A model generated the notes under the pieces. The model was given only the letters and a program-made list of their open reading frames with translations, ran no database searches and was not told the origin of the DNA. The translations under genes were made by a program, and so were the position numbers. Below, one piece after another: positions 40,150 to 49,016 of a DNA stretch of 64,000 bases. Every line of letters starts with the position of its first letter. Position 1 is the stretch's first letter. The DNA is from Saccharothrix sp. NRRL B-16348 (GTDB lineage Bacteria > Actinomycetota > Actinomycetes > Mycobacteriales > Pseudonocardiaceae): contig NZ_LGED01000001.1 in the NCBI RefSeq assembly GCF_001280085.1, positions 360,233 through 424,232 on the forward strand, read 5' to 3'.

Positions 40150-40767
40150 GTGAGCAGCACACCAGCACGGATCGCGGACACCGACGACGCCAGGGCGCTG
40201 TCGGCCACCGCTGTTCCGGTTCCCGAACTACCCGGTTCCGCCGAGGAGCTGGCCGCCTCCGCGGCGGTGCGCCTCGGCTGGCACGGCGTGGTGCTGCCCG
40301 AGATGGTCCTCATGGGGCGCAAGGTGATCGTGGTGGCGGAGCTGCTGGCCGACGCGCACGCCGAGCGGCTGTGCCTGGGCGCGGCGCCCGAGACGGACCG
40401 GACCACGGTGTCCACCTGGGTGTGGCCCGAGATGGACGGCCGCGTGCCGCCCTCCGCGGTGCGGATCGTCGGCGTCCTGGCGGTGGCCCGGCACTGGCGG
40501 ACCGCGCTGGCCTCGGCGGTGCCGTTCGCCCGCTTCGGCAACGCCGCCGCCGTGCTGCCGACGTCGGTCGTCTTCACGCACGACTACCTGGCCAACTGCC
40601 TGCCGCGGGTGCGCCGCTACGGCGTCTCGGTGCTGCTGGCCGACGAGGAGCTCCAGCTGAGCACGGACGTGGCCGGCCGCAACGAGACCGTGCCGGTCGA
40701 GGACACCGCGACCACCCGTTGGGTGAACGAACTCGTGTACGAGCAGGTGCTGGCGACCGCGTCCTGA
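40150..40767 (+). CDS. Hypothetical cytoplasmic protein
   Basis: A 205-residue protein starting with GTG at 40150 (GAGGAG 8-10 bases upstream). It is not recognised. It has no signal peptide or membrane helix, alternates short beta and helical stretches (VVLPEMVLMGRKVIVVAELL, RIVGVLAVARHW given in part) and ends in LVYEQVLATAS. Codons are strongly G/C-ended, so it is coding. The next gene starts 14 bp after its stop. Confidence 0.7.
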   Translation: MSSTPARIADTDDARALSATAVPVPELPGSAEELAASAAVRLGWHGVVLPEMVLMGRKVIVVAELLADAHAERLCLGAAPETDRTTVSTWVWPEMDGRVPPSAVRIVGVLAVARHWRTALASAVPFARFGNAAAVLPTSVVFTHDYLANCLPRVRRYGVSVLLADEELQLSTDVAGRNETVPVEDTATTRWVNELVYEQVLATAS

Positions 40768-40781
40768 CCTACGGTCGGAGC

Positions 40782-41414
40782 ATGCGGGTAGTGATCGCGG
40801 GCGGACACGGCAAGATCGCGTTGCGGGTGGAGCGGCTGTTGGCCGCGAGAGGTGACAGCGCCACGGCGCTGGTGCGCAACCCGGACCACCACGCGGACGT
40901 GCTGGACGCGGGTGGTGTCCCCGTCCACTGCGACCTGGAGGCGACGGACGTCGCTTCGGTCGCGGAACTGCTGACCGGCGCGGGCGCGGCGGTCTTCGCC
41001 GCGGGCGCCGGGCCCGGCAGCGGGGTGGCGCGCAAGGACACCGTGGACCGGGCCGCGGCGGTGCTGTTCGCGGCGGCGGCGGAACAGGCGGGCGTGCGGC
41101 GGTTCATCCAGATCAGCGCCACCGGCATCGGCCGGACCACCGGCGACGAGGTGTTCGACGCCTACCTTGCCGCGAAGGCCGCCGCGGAGGACGACCTGCG
41201 CGAACGCGACCTGGACTGGACGATCCTGCGGCCGGGCCGGCTGACCGACGACGAGCCGACCGGCCGCGTGGAGCTGGCCGAGAAGCCGCTACGGGGTTCC
41301 GTACCGCGGGCCGACGTGGCAGCGGTCGTGGTGGCACTGCTGGACCGCCCAGGCACCGTTCGCCGCACCTACGAGCTGATCTCCGGCGACACCCCGATCG
41401 CCGACGCGTTCTGA
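40782..41414 (+). CDS. NAD(P)-binding atypical SDR protein
   Basis: A 210-residue Rossmann protein of the NAD(P)H-binding/SDR_a5 type. The dinucleotide loop is IAGGHGKIA (4-12). DLDWTILRPGRL and AVFAAGAG are family patterns. The substrate is unknown. It may be redox sensing or a dehydrogenase/epimerase. ATG at 40782. Confidence 0.8.
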   Translation: MRVVIAGGHGKIALRVERLLAARGDSATALVRNPDHHADVLDAGGVPVHCDLEATDVASVAELLTGAGAAVFAAGAGPGSGVARKDTVDRAAAVLFAAAAEQAGVRRFIQISATGIGRTTGDEVFDAYLAAKAAAEDDLRERDLDWTILRPGRLTDDEPTGRVELAEKPLRGSVPRADVAAVVVALLDRPGTVRRTYELISGDTPIADAF

Positions 41415-41424
41415 TCCCGGCCCG

Positions 41425-42702
41425 TCAGCCGAGGACGCGGTCGAGGTAGGTGTTGGTGAACTTGCCGGTCGGGTCGACCTCGGCGCGGACCCGGCGGAAG
41501 TCGTCGAAGTGCGGGTAGAGGTCGCGGAGGGTGTCGGCGGAGAGGCGGTGCATCTTGCCCCAGTGGGGACGTCCGCCTACCGCACCCGCGATCCGCTCGA
41601 ACGCGTCGAAGTAACGCCGGTACGGCATCCCGAGGTACTGGTGGACGGCGATGTACGCCGTGTCACGCCCGTGCGCCGTGGACAGCCAGATGTCGTCGCC
41701 CTGCGCCACCCGCACCTCGACCGGCACGATCACGCCGTGCTCGAGACGGGCGACGGCGGCCCGCAGCTCCCGCAGCACGTCGTGCAGCGCCGCCCGCGGC
41801 ACCGCGTACTCCGACTCCACGAACCGCACCCGCCGGGGCGTGGTGAAGACCCGGTGTGAGACGTCCCGGTAGTCGCGTTCCGACAGCAGCGACCCGCACA
41901 CCCGGTTGAGCGTCCTGGTGGTCGCCGGCACGGCCTTCGCCAGCTTGCAGACCAGCGCGAACGCGCTGTTCTCCAGCACCTCGTACTCGTAGAACCGCCG
42001 CACCGCGGACAGCGGCGCGGCCGGCTCGTCGACCCGGTTGTTCCGCTTCACGATCACCCGGTCGGAGTGCGGGAACCAGTGGAACTCCACGTGGTCCTCG
42101 ACCGCGGTCAGGTGGTCGAACTCGTCCAGCACCGCGTCCAGCCGGCCGGGGAACTCGCGCGCGTGCAGCACGAACGCGGGCACGCACCGCAGCGTCACCG
42201 TGGTGATCACGCCCAGCGCGCCGAGCCCGATCCTGGCCGCGTCGAACAGCTCGGCCCGCTCGTCGGCCGAGCACCGCGCCACCGACCCGTCGGCGAGCAC
42301 GAGTTCCAGGGCGACGACCTGCGTCGCCAAGCCGCCGAGCTTCGCGCCCGTGCCGTGCGTCCCGGTCGAGATCGCGCCCGCCACGGTCTGCGCGTCGATG
42401 TCGCCGAGGTTCGGCAGGGCCAGCCCGAGCACGTCCAGCAGCGCGTTGAGCTGGTGCAGCGTCGTCCCCGACCGGACCGTCACCAGCGGGCCCGCCACGT
42501 CGACGATCCCGGTCCACGCGTCGAGGTCGACCGCCACGCCGGGCGCGACCGCGATGTCGGTGAACGAGTGCCCGCTGCCGCGCGGGCGGACACTGGACGC
42601 GCCCACGACGACGGCGGCGAGCTCGTCGACGCTCGCCGGGTGCTCCACCCGGTGCGGGTTCGCGGACGCGGTGCGTGCCCAGTTCGTCCACGGGGTCGCC
42701 AT
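41425..42702 (-). CDS. D-arabinono-1,4-lactone oxidase family FAD enzyme
   Basis: A 425-residue vanillyl-alcohol-oxidase-type flavoprotein. PRGSGHSF holds His45, the residue that covalently binds FAD in aldonolactone oxidases, and the ALO domain fills the C-terminal half with a closing HWGKMHRL motif near residue 380 that is typical of sugar-lactone and alditol oxidases. ATG at 42702 is chosen because GGAGGT lies just upstream; GTG at 42708 would be too close to it. Divergent from the PLP enzyme gene. Confidence 0.88.
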   Translation of the reverse strand: MATPWTNWARTASANPHRVEHPASVDELAAVVVGASSVRPRGSGHSFTDIAVAPGVAVDLDAWTGIVDVAGPLVTVRSGTTLHQLNALLDVLGLALPNLGDIDAQTVAGAISTGTHGTGAKLGGLATQVVALELVLADGSVARCSADERAELFDAARIGLGALGVITTVTLRCVPAFVLHAREFPGRLDAVLDEFDHLTAVEDHVEFHWFPHSDRVIVKRNNRVDEPAAPLSAVRRFYEYEVLENSAFALVCKLAKAVPATTRTLNRVCGSLLSERDYRDVSHRVFTTPRRVRFVESEYAVPRAALHDVLRELRAAVARLEHGVIVPVEVRVAQGDDIWLSTAHGRDTAYIAVHQYLGMPYRRYFDAFERIAGAVGGRPHWGKMHRLSADTLRDLYPHFDDFRRVRAEVDPTGKFTNTYLDRVLG

Positions 42703-42737
42703 GCACACCTCCGGATGTGACGCGTTCCACGAACCGT

Positions 42738-42756
42738 AGGTGAAAGCTATTCACCT
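42738..42756. promoter_or_regulatory. Inverted-repeat operator candidate
   Basis: AGGTGAA-agcta-TTCACCT, perfect 7-bp arms with a 5-nt spacer, sits in the 73-bp gap between divergent genes. It is likely a regulator binding site for one or both; the regulator is unknown. Confidence 0.55.
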
Positions 42757-42775
42757 TTCAAGTACGGTGAGGCCC

Positions 42776-43963
42776 ATGCAGCACCGCACGCGCCTGGACG
42801 TCGCGACGGAGGAGCACGACCCGCCGTTCGCGATCGTCGACCTGGACGCCTTCGACAGCAACGCGGCCGACCTCGTCCGCCGCGCGGGCGGGCGGCCGAT
42901 CCGGGTGGCGAGCAAGTCCGTCCGGGTCCGCGCGCTGCTGGAACGCGTGCTCGCGCGGCCCGGTTTCGCGGGCGTCATGTGCTACTCCCTGGCCGAGGCG
43001 CTGTGGTTGTCGTCGGTCGACCTGTCCGAAGACCTCCTGGTCGCGTACCCGACCGTCGACCAGGCGGCGCTGGCCGAACTCGCCAAGGACGACAAGGCGC
43101 GGGCCAGGACCACGATCGTGGTCGACTCGACCGCGCACCTCGACCTGGTCCACTCCGTGCTCGGCCCCGACCACCCGGAGATCCGGGTGTGCCTGGAGCT
43201 GGACGTGTCGTGGCGACCGGTGCCCGGCCTGCACATCGGCCCACGCCGCTCACCCGTGCACACGGCACGTGAAGCGCGCGCTCTCGCAGAGGCGATCGTG
43301 CGCCGGCCGGGGTTCCGGCTGGTCGGCGTGATGGCCTACGAAGGGCAGATCGCGGGCGTCGGCGACCAGCCGCCGGGCAGGCCGGTGCGCGGCGCCGTGT
43401 TGCGCTGGATGCAGCGGCACTCCGCCGCCGAACTGGTCGAACGCCGCACCGCCGCCGTCTCCGCCGTGCGCCGGGTCGCCGACCTGGAGTTCGTCAACGG
43501 CGGCGGCACGGGCAGCCTGGAGGTCACCGCAGCCGACCCGTCGGTCACCGAGCTCGCGGCCGGCTCCGGGCTCGTCGGCCCGACCCTGTTCGACGGCTAC
43601 CGCGGCTTCCAGCCCAAGCCCGCCGTGCTGTTCGCGCTGCCGGTCGTGCGCAGGCCGAAGCGGCACGTGGCCACGCTGTTCTCCGGCGGGTACGTCGCCT
43701 CCGGCACCGCGACCCCCGACCGCCAGCCCAGCCCGTACCTGCCGGTCGGGCTGAAGCTGCTGCCGATGGAGGGCGCGGGCGAGGTGCAGACCCCGGTGGT
43801 GGGCCGGGCGGCCGACTCGCTGCGCCTCGGCGACCGCGTGTGGCTGCGGCACGCCAAGGCCGGCGAGCTGGCCGAGCGGTTCACCCACTACCACGTCGTG
43901 CGGGGTGACGTGGTGGAGCGGACCGTGCCCACCTACCGGGGCGAGGGTCACTCGTTCGGCTGA
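42776..43963 (+). CDS. PLP-dependent amino acid deaminase/aldolase (alanine-racemase fold)
   Basis: A 395-residue fold-type III PLP enzyme resembling D-threonine aldolase and D-serine dehydratase. Lys47 in VASKSVR is the probable Schiff-base lysine. The barrel contains LVAYPTVD and the C-terminal domain has GDRVWLRHAKAGELAERF, a metal-site pattern of these enzymes. The exact substrate is unknown. ATG at 42776; it converges on the TetR gene. Confidence 0.8.
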   Translation: MQHRTRLDVATEEHDPPFAIVDLDAFDSNAADLVRRAGGRPIRVASKSVRVRALLERVLARPGFAGVMCYSLAEALWLSSVDLSEDLLVAYPTVDQAALAELAKDDKARARTTIVVDSTAHLDLVHSVLGPDHPEIRVCLELDVSWRPVPGLHIGPRRSPVHTAREARALAEAIVRRPGFRLVGVMAYEGQIAGVGDQPPGRPVRGAVLRWMQRHSAAELVERRTAAVSAVRRVADLEFVNGGGTGSLEVTAADPSVTELAAGSGLVGPTLFDGYRGFQPKPAVLFALPVVRRPKRHVATLFSGGYVASGTATPDRQPSPYLPVGLKLLPMEGAGEVQTPVVGRAADSLRLGDRVWLRHAKAGELAERFTHYHVVRGDVVERTVPTYRGEGHSFG

Positions 43964-43997
43964 AAATCTCGGCTGGAGAAGGCCGGGTGGGCCGTGG

Positions 43998-44612
43998 TCA
44001 GCTCGGGAGCCGGGTCGACAGGTACCCGCGGACCAGGGCCTTGGCCTCGTCCAGGATCCGCTGGTCGCCCGCCGGGTCGCGGCGGAACGCCAGGTTGAGC
44101 ACGCCGTCCGCGGCCTCGACCGCGATCGAGATCGGGAGCTGCAGCTCGGCCAGCGGGATGTCGAACTTGGCCGAGATCATCTCCGCGATGCGGTCGGAGA
44201 TGACCGTGTTGTTGTCGCGGCGGTCGTCGAGGAGCCGCATGTCGACCACGTCGCCGAAGTGCAGCTTGGAGAACGCCGGCACCTCGCGGTGCATCGAGAC
44301 GTACACGTCGAAGATCGAGTCGACGGCGTCCCACCAGTGGTCGAGGGTGGTCGAGGTGAACCGGCCGTCCACCGTCTGGATGAACTTCTCCAGGTTCCGC
44401 AGGGTCAGCGCCTGCACGACCGCCCGTTTGTCGGGGAAGAACTGGTAGAGCGAGCCGACCGCGACACCCGCGCGCTCGGCGATCAATGTCGTGGTGACTC
44501 CGTCGTAGCCGACCTCCTCGATGAGCTGTGCGCAGGCCTCGAGCATCCGCTCGACGCGCTTGGCGCTGCGCTGCTGCACCGGCTGACGGCGCAGCGGGGT
44601 CGTACTGGTCAC
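43998..44612 (-). CDS. TetR family regulator
   Basis: A 204-residue TetR repressor. The N-terminal helix-turn-helix is TTTLIAERAGVAVGSLYQFFPDK (given whole in the family; residues about 40-62), followed by an all-helical ligand domain. GTG at 44612. It is divergent from the GH1-MFS-SDR genes, which it may control through the short inverted repeat in the gap. Confidence 0.9.
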   Translation of the reverse strand: MTSTTPLRRQPVQQRSAKRVERMLEACAQLIEEVGYDGVTTTLIAERAGVAVGSLYQFFPDKRAVVQALTLRNLEKFIQTVDGRFTSTTLDHWWDAVDSIFDVYVSMHREVPAFSKLHFGDVVDMRLLDDRRDNNTVISDRIAEMISAKFDIPLAELQLPISIAVEAADGVLNLAFRRDPAGDQRILDEAKALVRGYLSTRLPS

Positions 44613-44657
44613 GGCGACTCCTGCTGAATGGGTGGCGGGACTCCATAGTGCCCGGTG

Positions 44658-44671
44658 GTGGACCTTTCCAC
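44658..44671. promoter_or_regulatory. Weak operator candidate, TetR/GH1 gap
   Basis: GTGGA-cctt-TCCAC in the 119-bp gap between the TetR and GH1 genes. Short arms make this uncertain. Confidence 0.3.
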
Positions 44672-44731
44672 TTCACTTCGCGGTGCAACACGCCTACGAT
44701 CCGAATCACTTTCACGTTCTGGGAGGCTCGC

Positions 44732-45991
44732 TTGACCGTGCCGGATGACTTCCTGGGTGCAGACTTCGTGGGCGCCGACGACCTCCTCTGGGGCGTGTCG
44801 ACCTCCGCCTTCCAGATCGAGGGCTCGTTCACCGCCGCCGGCAGGCAACCGTCCACTTGGGACGCGTTCCCGGCGTTCGAGGGGCACGACGCGTCCGTGG
44901 CGTGCGACCACTACCGCCGCTACCGCGAGGACGTCGGGCTGATGCGGTCCCTCGGCGTCGGCGCCTACCGGTTCTCCGTGTCGTGGCCCCGGGTGCTCGC
45001 GGGCGACCTGGTGTTCTACGACCGGCTGGTGGACGAGCTGCTGGAATCCGGCATCGCGCCCGTCGCCACGCTGTACCACTGGGACACGCCGCTGACCGTC
45101 GAGGAGGCGGGCGGCTGGCTCGACCGCGACACCGCGCACCGGTTCGCCGAGTACGCCGAGCGGGTCGCCGCCCGCCTGGCCGACCGGGTCGCGATGTGGA
45201 TCCCGATCAACGAGCCCGCGATGGTGACGCTGCTCGGGTACGCCACCGGTCAGCACGCGCCGGGCAAGGCGCTGCTCTACGACGCCCTGCCGACCGCCCA
45301 CCACCTCAACCTGGCGCACGGGCTCGCCGTGCAGGCGCTGCGCTCCGCCGGAGCGCGCGCTGTGGGCACGGCCAACAACCACACACCGGCCTGGCCCGCC
45401 ACGCCGGCCGACGCGCCCGCCGCCGAGGCCTACTCGGAGCTGCACAACTGGCTCTACGCCGACGCGCAGCTGGCCGGCCGCTACCCGGACTCGCTGGCCG
45501 ACCGCTTGCCGATCGTGGACGGCGACCTGGCGATCACCTCCGCGCCGCTCGACTTCTACGGCGTGAACTACTACAACCCGACCCGGCTGCGGCTGCCGTC
45601 CGAGGGCAACCCGCTGCCGTTCGAGCTGGTGGACATCGACGAGTACCCGAAGACCGCCTTCGGCTGGCCGGTCGTGCCGTCCGGGCTGTCGGAGATGATC
45701 TCCCAGTTGCGAGATCGATTTGTCGACTTGCCTCCCGTGTACGTGACGGAGAGCGGGTGCAGCTACCCGGACTCGCTGGAGGACACCGAGCGGATCGACT
45801 ACCTGGACCGGCACATCGCGGAGGCGCTGAAGGCCGACGTGCGCGGGTACTTCGTGTGGTCCCTCATGGACAACTTCGAGTGGGACTCCGGGTACTCGCA
45901 GCGGTTCGGCCTCGTCCGCGTCGACTACGCGACGCAGGAACGCACGCCGCGTGCCTCGTACGAGTGGTACCGCGATCGGATCGGGAAGTGA
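44732..45991 (+). CDS. Glycoside hydrolase family 1 beta-glucosidase
   Basis: A 419-residue cytoplasmic GH1 enzyme cleaving beta-glycosides. Acid/base Glu161 is in INEPAM and nucleophile Glu340 in VTESGC (usual TENG). It has WGVSTSAFQIEG and ends near WSLMDNFEW. TTG at 44732 is 5 bases after GGGAGG; GTG at 44738 is an alternative. It overlaps the transporter gene (GTGA), so import and hydrolysis are coupled. Confidence 0.93.
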   Translation: MTVPDDFLGADFVGADDLLWGVSTSAFQIEGSFTAAGRQPSTWDAFPAFEGHDASVACDHYRRYREDVGLMRSLGVGAYRFSVSWPRVLAGDLVFYDRLVDELLESGIAPVATLYHWDTPLTVEEAGGWLDRDTAHRFAEYAERVAARLADRVAMWIPINEPAMVTLLGYATGQHAPGKALLYDALPTAHHLNLAHGLAVQALRSAGARAVGTANNHTPAWPATPADAPAAEAYSELHNWLYADAQLAGRYPDSLADRLPIVDGDLAITSAPLDFYGVNYYNPTRLRLPSEGNPLPFELVDIDEYPKTAFGWPVVPSGLSEMISQLRDRFVDLPPVYVTESGCSYPDSLEDTERIDYLDRHIAEALKADVRGYFVWSLMDNFEWDSGYSQRFGLVRVDYATQERTPRASYEWYRDRIGK

Positions 45992-47211
45992 CCTCGGCGG
46001 CGTTGGCGGAACCGGTCGTCCCGGTCCGCCGGACGTGGATGACGTGGCTGTTCCTGGCCAACCTCGGGCTCTGGCTGGCCATCTACGCGCCCATCCAGGT
46101 GCTGCTGCCGCAGCAGGCCGAGCTGCTCGACTCCGCCGGCAAGGAAGCGGTGTTCGGCCTGGTCACGGGCGTGGGCGCGCTCGTGGCGCTGGTTGCGAAC
46201 CCGTTGATCGGGCTGTCCTCGGACCGCACCACGTCCCGCTTCGGCCGGAGGCACCCGTGGACGCTGGCCGGCGCGCTCATCGGCGCCGCCGGCCTGGTGG
46301 TGCTGTCGTCCGCGTCCACCGTCGGGGTGATGGTGACCGGGTGGTGCCTGGTGCAGGCCGGGCTGAACGGGATGCTCGCCAGCCTCACCTCCGCCGTGCC
46401 CGACCGGGTGCCCGTGCGGCAGCGGGCCAGGGTCGGCGGGCTGGTCGGCGTCTCCCAGATGCTCGGCACGGTGCTGGGCGCGGTCGTGGTGACGGTGCTG
46501 GTCACCGGCCTGGCGAACGGCTACCTGGCGTGCGCGGCGCTGGTCGTGGCCGGTGCGCTGGCGTTCGTGCTGATCACCCCGGACGCCCGCTTGCCGCTCG
46601 CCGCCCGCCCGCCGCTGCGGTGGCGCGAGCTGTGGGTGTCGCCGCGGCGGCACCCGGACTTCGCCTGGGCCTGGTGCGCGCACTTCATGATCAACCTGGG
46701 CAACGCGTTCGGCACGCTCTACCTGCTGTACTTCCTCGGCGACGTGGTCCGGCACCCGGAACCCGAGAACGGCCTGCTGGTGCTGATGCTGCTCTACGGC
46801 GTGGCGCTGGCGATCGGCGCGTTCGCCGTCGGCGCCCACTCCGACCGCACCGGCCGCCGCAAGCCGTACGTGCTGGTGGCGGCCGGCGTGATGGCCGTCG
46901 CGGCGTTGCTGCTGGTCGCCTGGCCGACGTGGCCGGCCGCGCTGGTCGCCGCGCCGCTGCTCGGGTTCGGCTTCGGCGCGTACTGGGCGGTGGCGCTGGC
47001 ACTGCTGACGCAGGTGCTGCCCGCCGCGTCGGACCGGGCCAAGGACCTCGGCGTGCTCAACATCGCCAACTCGCTGCCCCAGGTGATCGCCCCGCTGCTC
47101 ACGACGTTCGTGCTGGCGTCGCTCGGCGGGTACCGGGGGTTGTTCGCCGTGTCGGCGGTCGCCACGCTGTGCGCGGCGGCGCTCGTGACCAGGGTCCGTT
47201 CGGTGGCGTGA
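45988..47211 (+). CDS. MFS sugar transporter
   Basis: A 407-residue protein with about 12 membrane helices. The loop SSDRTTSRFGRRHPW matches the MFS/GPH loop 2-3 pattern and HSDRTGRRKPYV repeats it in the second half. Overlap with the GH1 gene suggests uptake of the beta-glucoside. The exact sugar is unknown. Confidence 0.88.
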   Translation: MTSAALAEPVVPVRRTWMTWLFLANLGLWLAIYAPIQVLLPQQAELLDSAGKEAVFGLVTGVGALVALVANPLIGLSSDRTTSRFGRRHPWTLAGALIGAAGLVVLSSASTVGVMVTGWCLVQAGLNGMLASLTSAVPDRVPVRQRARVGGLVGVSQMLGTVLGAVVVTVLVTGLANGYLACAALVVAGALAFVLITPDARLPLAARPPLRWRELWVSPRRHPDFAWAWCAHFMINLGNAFGTLYLLYFLGDVVRHPEPENGLLVLMLLYGVALAIGAFAVGAHSDRTGRRKPYVLVAAGVMAVAALLLVAWPTWPAALVAAPLLGFGFGAYWAVALALLTQVLPAASDRAKDLGVLNIANSLPQVIAPLLTTFVLASLGGYRGLFAVSAVATLCAAALVTRVRSVA

Positions 47212-47241
47212 GGTTCGTTCGCCTGCTTGAGGGGAGTTCGC

Positions 47242-48033
47242 TTGCGGTTGGCGGGTAAGACGGTCGTGGTGACGGGTGCGTCGCAGGGCATCGGCGCGGC
47301 GACGGCCCTGACGCTCGCGAGGCGCGGTTCGGTTGTCGTGCTCGTGGCACGCAGCGGTGAAGCGCTCGATGAGCAGGTCGAACGGATCACGGCGACCGGC
47401 GGGCGTGCGCTCGCCGTGCCGGCCGACCTCGCGGACGTCGACCGGATCCGCACGCTCGCCGAACGGGTGGTCGCGGAAGTCGGCGTGCCGGACGTGCTGG
47501 TCAACAACGCGGGCGTCGGCCGCTGGCTGTTCCTCGACGACACCCCGACGCCCGAACTGGCCGGGATGATCGCCCTGCCGTTCACCGCCGCACTGCACCT
47601 GACCAGGGAGTTCCTGCCCGGGATGCGGGCTCGCGGCTCGGGGCGGGTGGTCAACGTCAACTCGCCGGTGTCCCGCCTGCCGATCCCCGGCGCGACCGGG
47701 TACGCGGCGGCCCGCTACGCGTTGCGCGGGATGACCGCGGCGCTGCGGATGGACCTGCGCGGCACCGGGGTCGGGGTGAGCGAGGTCGTCCCGGGCAAGG
47801 TGAGCAGCCGGTACTTCGTGAACAACCCCGGCGCCGAGGAGCGGATACCGGCGCTGGCCAGGCTGATCCCGACCGTGACGCCGGAGGTCGTCGCGGCGCG
47901 GATCGCCGACGTGGTCGAGCGGGAGCGCGACGAGGTGGTGTTCCCGTGGCAGCTCAAGGCGTTCGACGTGGCCGGCCGGCTGTTCCCCGGGCTGACCGGG
48001 TACCTGACCTGGCGCACCGGCACCCACCGCTGA
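47242..48033 (+). CDS. Short-chain dehydrogenase-like protein with altered catalytic Lys
   Basis: A 263-residue SDR. NAD(P) motif TGASQGIG (11-18) and NNAG (88-91) are present. The usual YxxxK is Tyr154-AAA-Arg158, so the catalytic lysine is replaced by arginine; activity may be changed or lost. TTG at 47242 follows GAGGGGAG. 30 bp after the transporter gene and probably in the same operon. Confidence 0.82.
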   Translation: MRLAGKTVVVTGASQGIGAATALTLARRGSVVVLVARSGEALDEQVERITATGGRALAVPADLADVDRIRTLAERVVAEVGVPDVLVNNAGVGRWLFLDDTPTPELAGMIALPFTAALHLTREFLPGMRARGSGRVVNVNSPVSRLPIPGATGYAAARYALRGMTAALRMDLRGTGVGVSEVVPGKVSSRYFVNNPGAEERIPALARLIPTVTPEVVAARIADVVERERDEVVFPWQLKAFDVAGRLFPGLTGYLTWRTGTHR

Positions 48034-48061
48034 CCCGCGGCACCACCCTGAGCACGTCGAA

Positions 48062-48102
48062 CGGCCCTGATGTCCGCGCGGGAGGTGCGGACATCAGGGC
48101 CG
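48062..48102. terminator. Terminator after the GH1-MFS-SDR cluster
   Basis: Perfect 16-bp inverted repeat (48062-48077, 48087-48102) with a 9-nt loop. Confidence 0.88.
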
Positions 48103-48198
48103 AGTGGTGCCCGCGGACCAGTGTCGGTCGGGGAGGGAAGGTGTGCACAACACCGGCCCGCGGATGTCTGTGTAGTTGTCGTGCTGGTGGAGCTTTAG

Positions 48199-48256
48199 CT
48201 GGCCGGCGGTCCGTTCGTCGCGGTCGGGGGTTCGCACGTCCCGGACCGCCGGCCAG
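48199..48256. repeat. Long inverted repeat
   Basis: Perfect 15-bp arms CTGGCCGGCGGTCCG at 48199-48213 and the complement at 48242-48256, with a 28-nt spacer, in the 277-bp gap before the next gene. It could be a terminator for the minus-strand gene to its right, an RNA structure or an operator; the long spacer argues against a simple terminator. Confidence 0.6.
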
Positions 48257-48310
48257 TAGGCGGGTGCTCGACCTGGTCGCGTCGGGGGAACGACAGGTCG
48301 GGACCGCCCG

Positions 48311-48673
48311 TTAGTGGGCTCGAACCACCATTCCCCGGCGCGAACGCGTGACAGGAGGCGTCACCGGCGCCGATCGGAGGTGGCGAGCCGGGCGCGGGGC
48401 CAAACCGCCCGCGACCAGGTGTTCGTACGCGGCGCGCCACACCGAGCAGGGGCTCTTCTGCTGCCGCCACCGTCCGGAGCACTCGGGGCAGTTGCCCTTC
48501 TCGTCCGGTTCGTGCGCGGCGAGCAGCGCCCGCCACCCCTCGGTCAGCCGAGGGAGCTCGGAACGTGCCACCGACAGGAGGGACGGGGCGTCGGCCTCGT
48601 TGGCCAGCTCTGTGAGCAGGTCCAACCGCTCCCACACCGCGTTGCGAAGAACTTGTCCGAGGATCTCGTCCAC
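48311..48673 (-). CDS. Small Cys/Trp-containing protein, unknown
   Basis: A 120-residue protein in the chosen frame (GTG at 48673; GTG at 48715 would overlap the upstream gene by 29 bp). A helical N-terminal half (VDEILGQVLRNAVWERLDLL) precedes Cys62, Cys65 (CPEC), Cys76 and Trp79, which may bind metal. The family is not recognised. It lies 13 bp downstream of the next gene and is divergent from the HTH-TPR regulator via that gene. Confidence 0.6.
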   Translation of the reverse strand: MDEILGQVLRNAVWERLDLLTELANEADAPSLLSVARSELPRLTEGWRALLAAHEPDEKGNCPECSGRWRQQKSPCSVWRAAYEHLVAGGLAPRPARHLRSAPVTPPVTRSRRGMVVRAH

Positions 48674-48686
48674 CGAAACGTCACCG

Positions 48687-49016
48687 TCACCTTTCCGCCT
48701 GCTCGGCGGCCTCACGTAGCGCGGCCCTGAGTTGTACGAGTTGGTCGGCCGAGAGGACCGCCGTCTCGCCGGGAGGACCGACCAGGACCACGCGGCCCCG
48801 GTCGACCATCACGGTGAGGCAGCGCTCCCGGTCGACCACGTCGCTGCAGCGAATCCGCCACCAGCGACGGTGCCCGGTCGTGCCGCGCCATCCGGAGTCG
48901 AGGTCGGTCGACTCCTGGACGGACAGGGGTGCCGGAGAGGCGTCGGTCGTGGCGACGGCAGGCGCTGCCGACCCACCAGGGGTGGTCACCGCCCGCTCGA
49001 TCAGGTCCACGACCAT
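48687..49016 (-). CDS. Hypothetical protein
   Basis: A 109-residue protein, ATG at 49016 preceded by GGAGAGG. The C-terminal half has a beta-rich stretch (RWWRIRCSDVVDRERCLTVMVD, in part) and a final helix LRAALREAAEQAER; this could be a small DNA- or protein-binding fold. Not recognised. The gene is likely cotranscribed with the Cys/Trp protein gene. Confidence 0.6.
   Translation of the reverse strand: MVVDLIERAVTTPGGSAAPAVATTDASPAPLSVQESTDLDSGWRGTTGHRRWWRIRCSDVVDRERCLTVMVDRGRVVLVGPPGETAVLSADQLVQLRAALREAAEQAER

Noticed and set aside
40050..40781. Longer start for the NAD(P)-binding protein
   Set aside because: The upstream frame runs out of phase through the preceding gene; ATG at 40782 begins the Rossmann fold.
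48311..48336. tRNA T-arm-like sequence (GGTTCGAGCCCAC)
   Set aside because: It lies in coding sequence, and no acceptor or anticodon arm flanks it.
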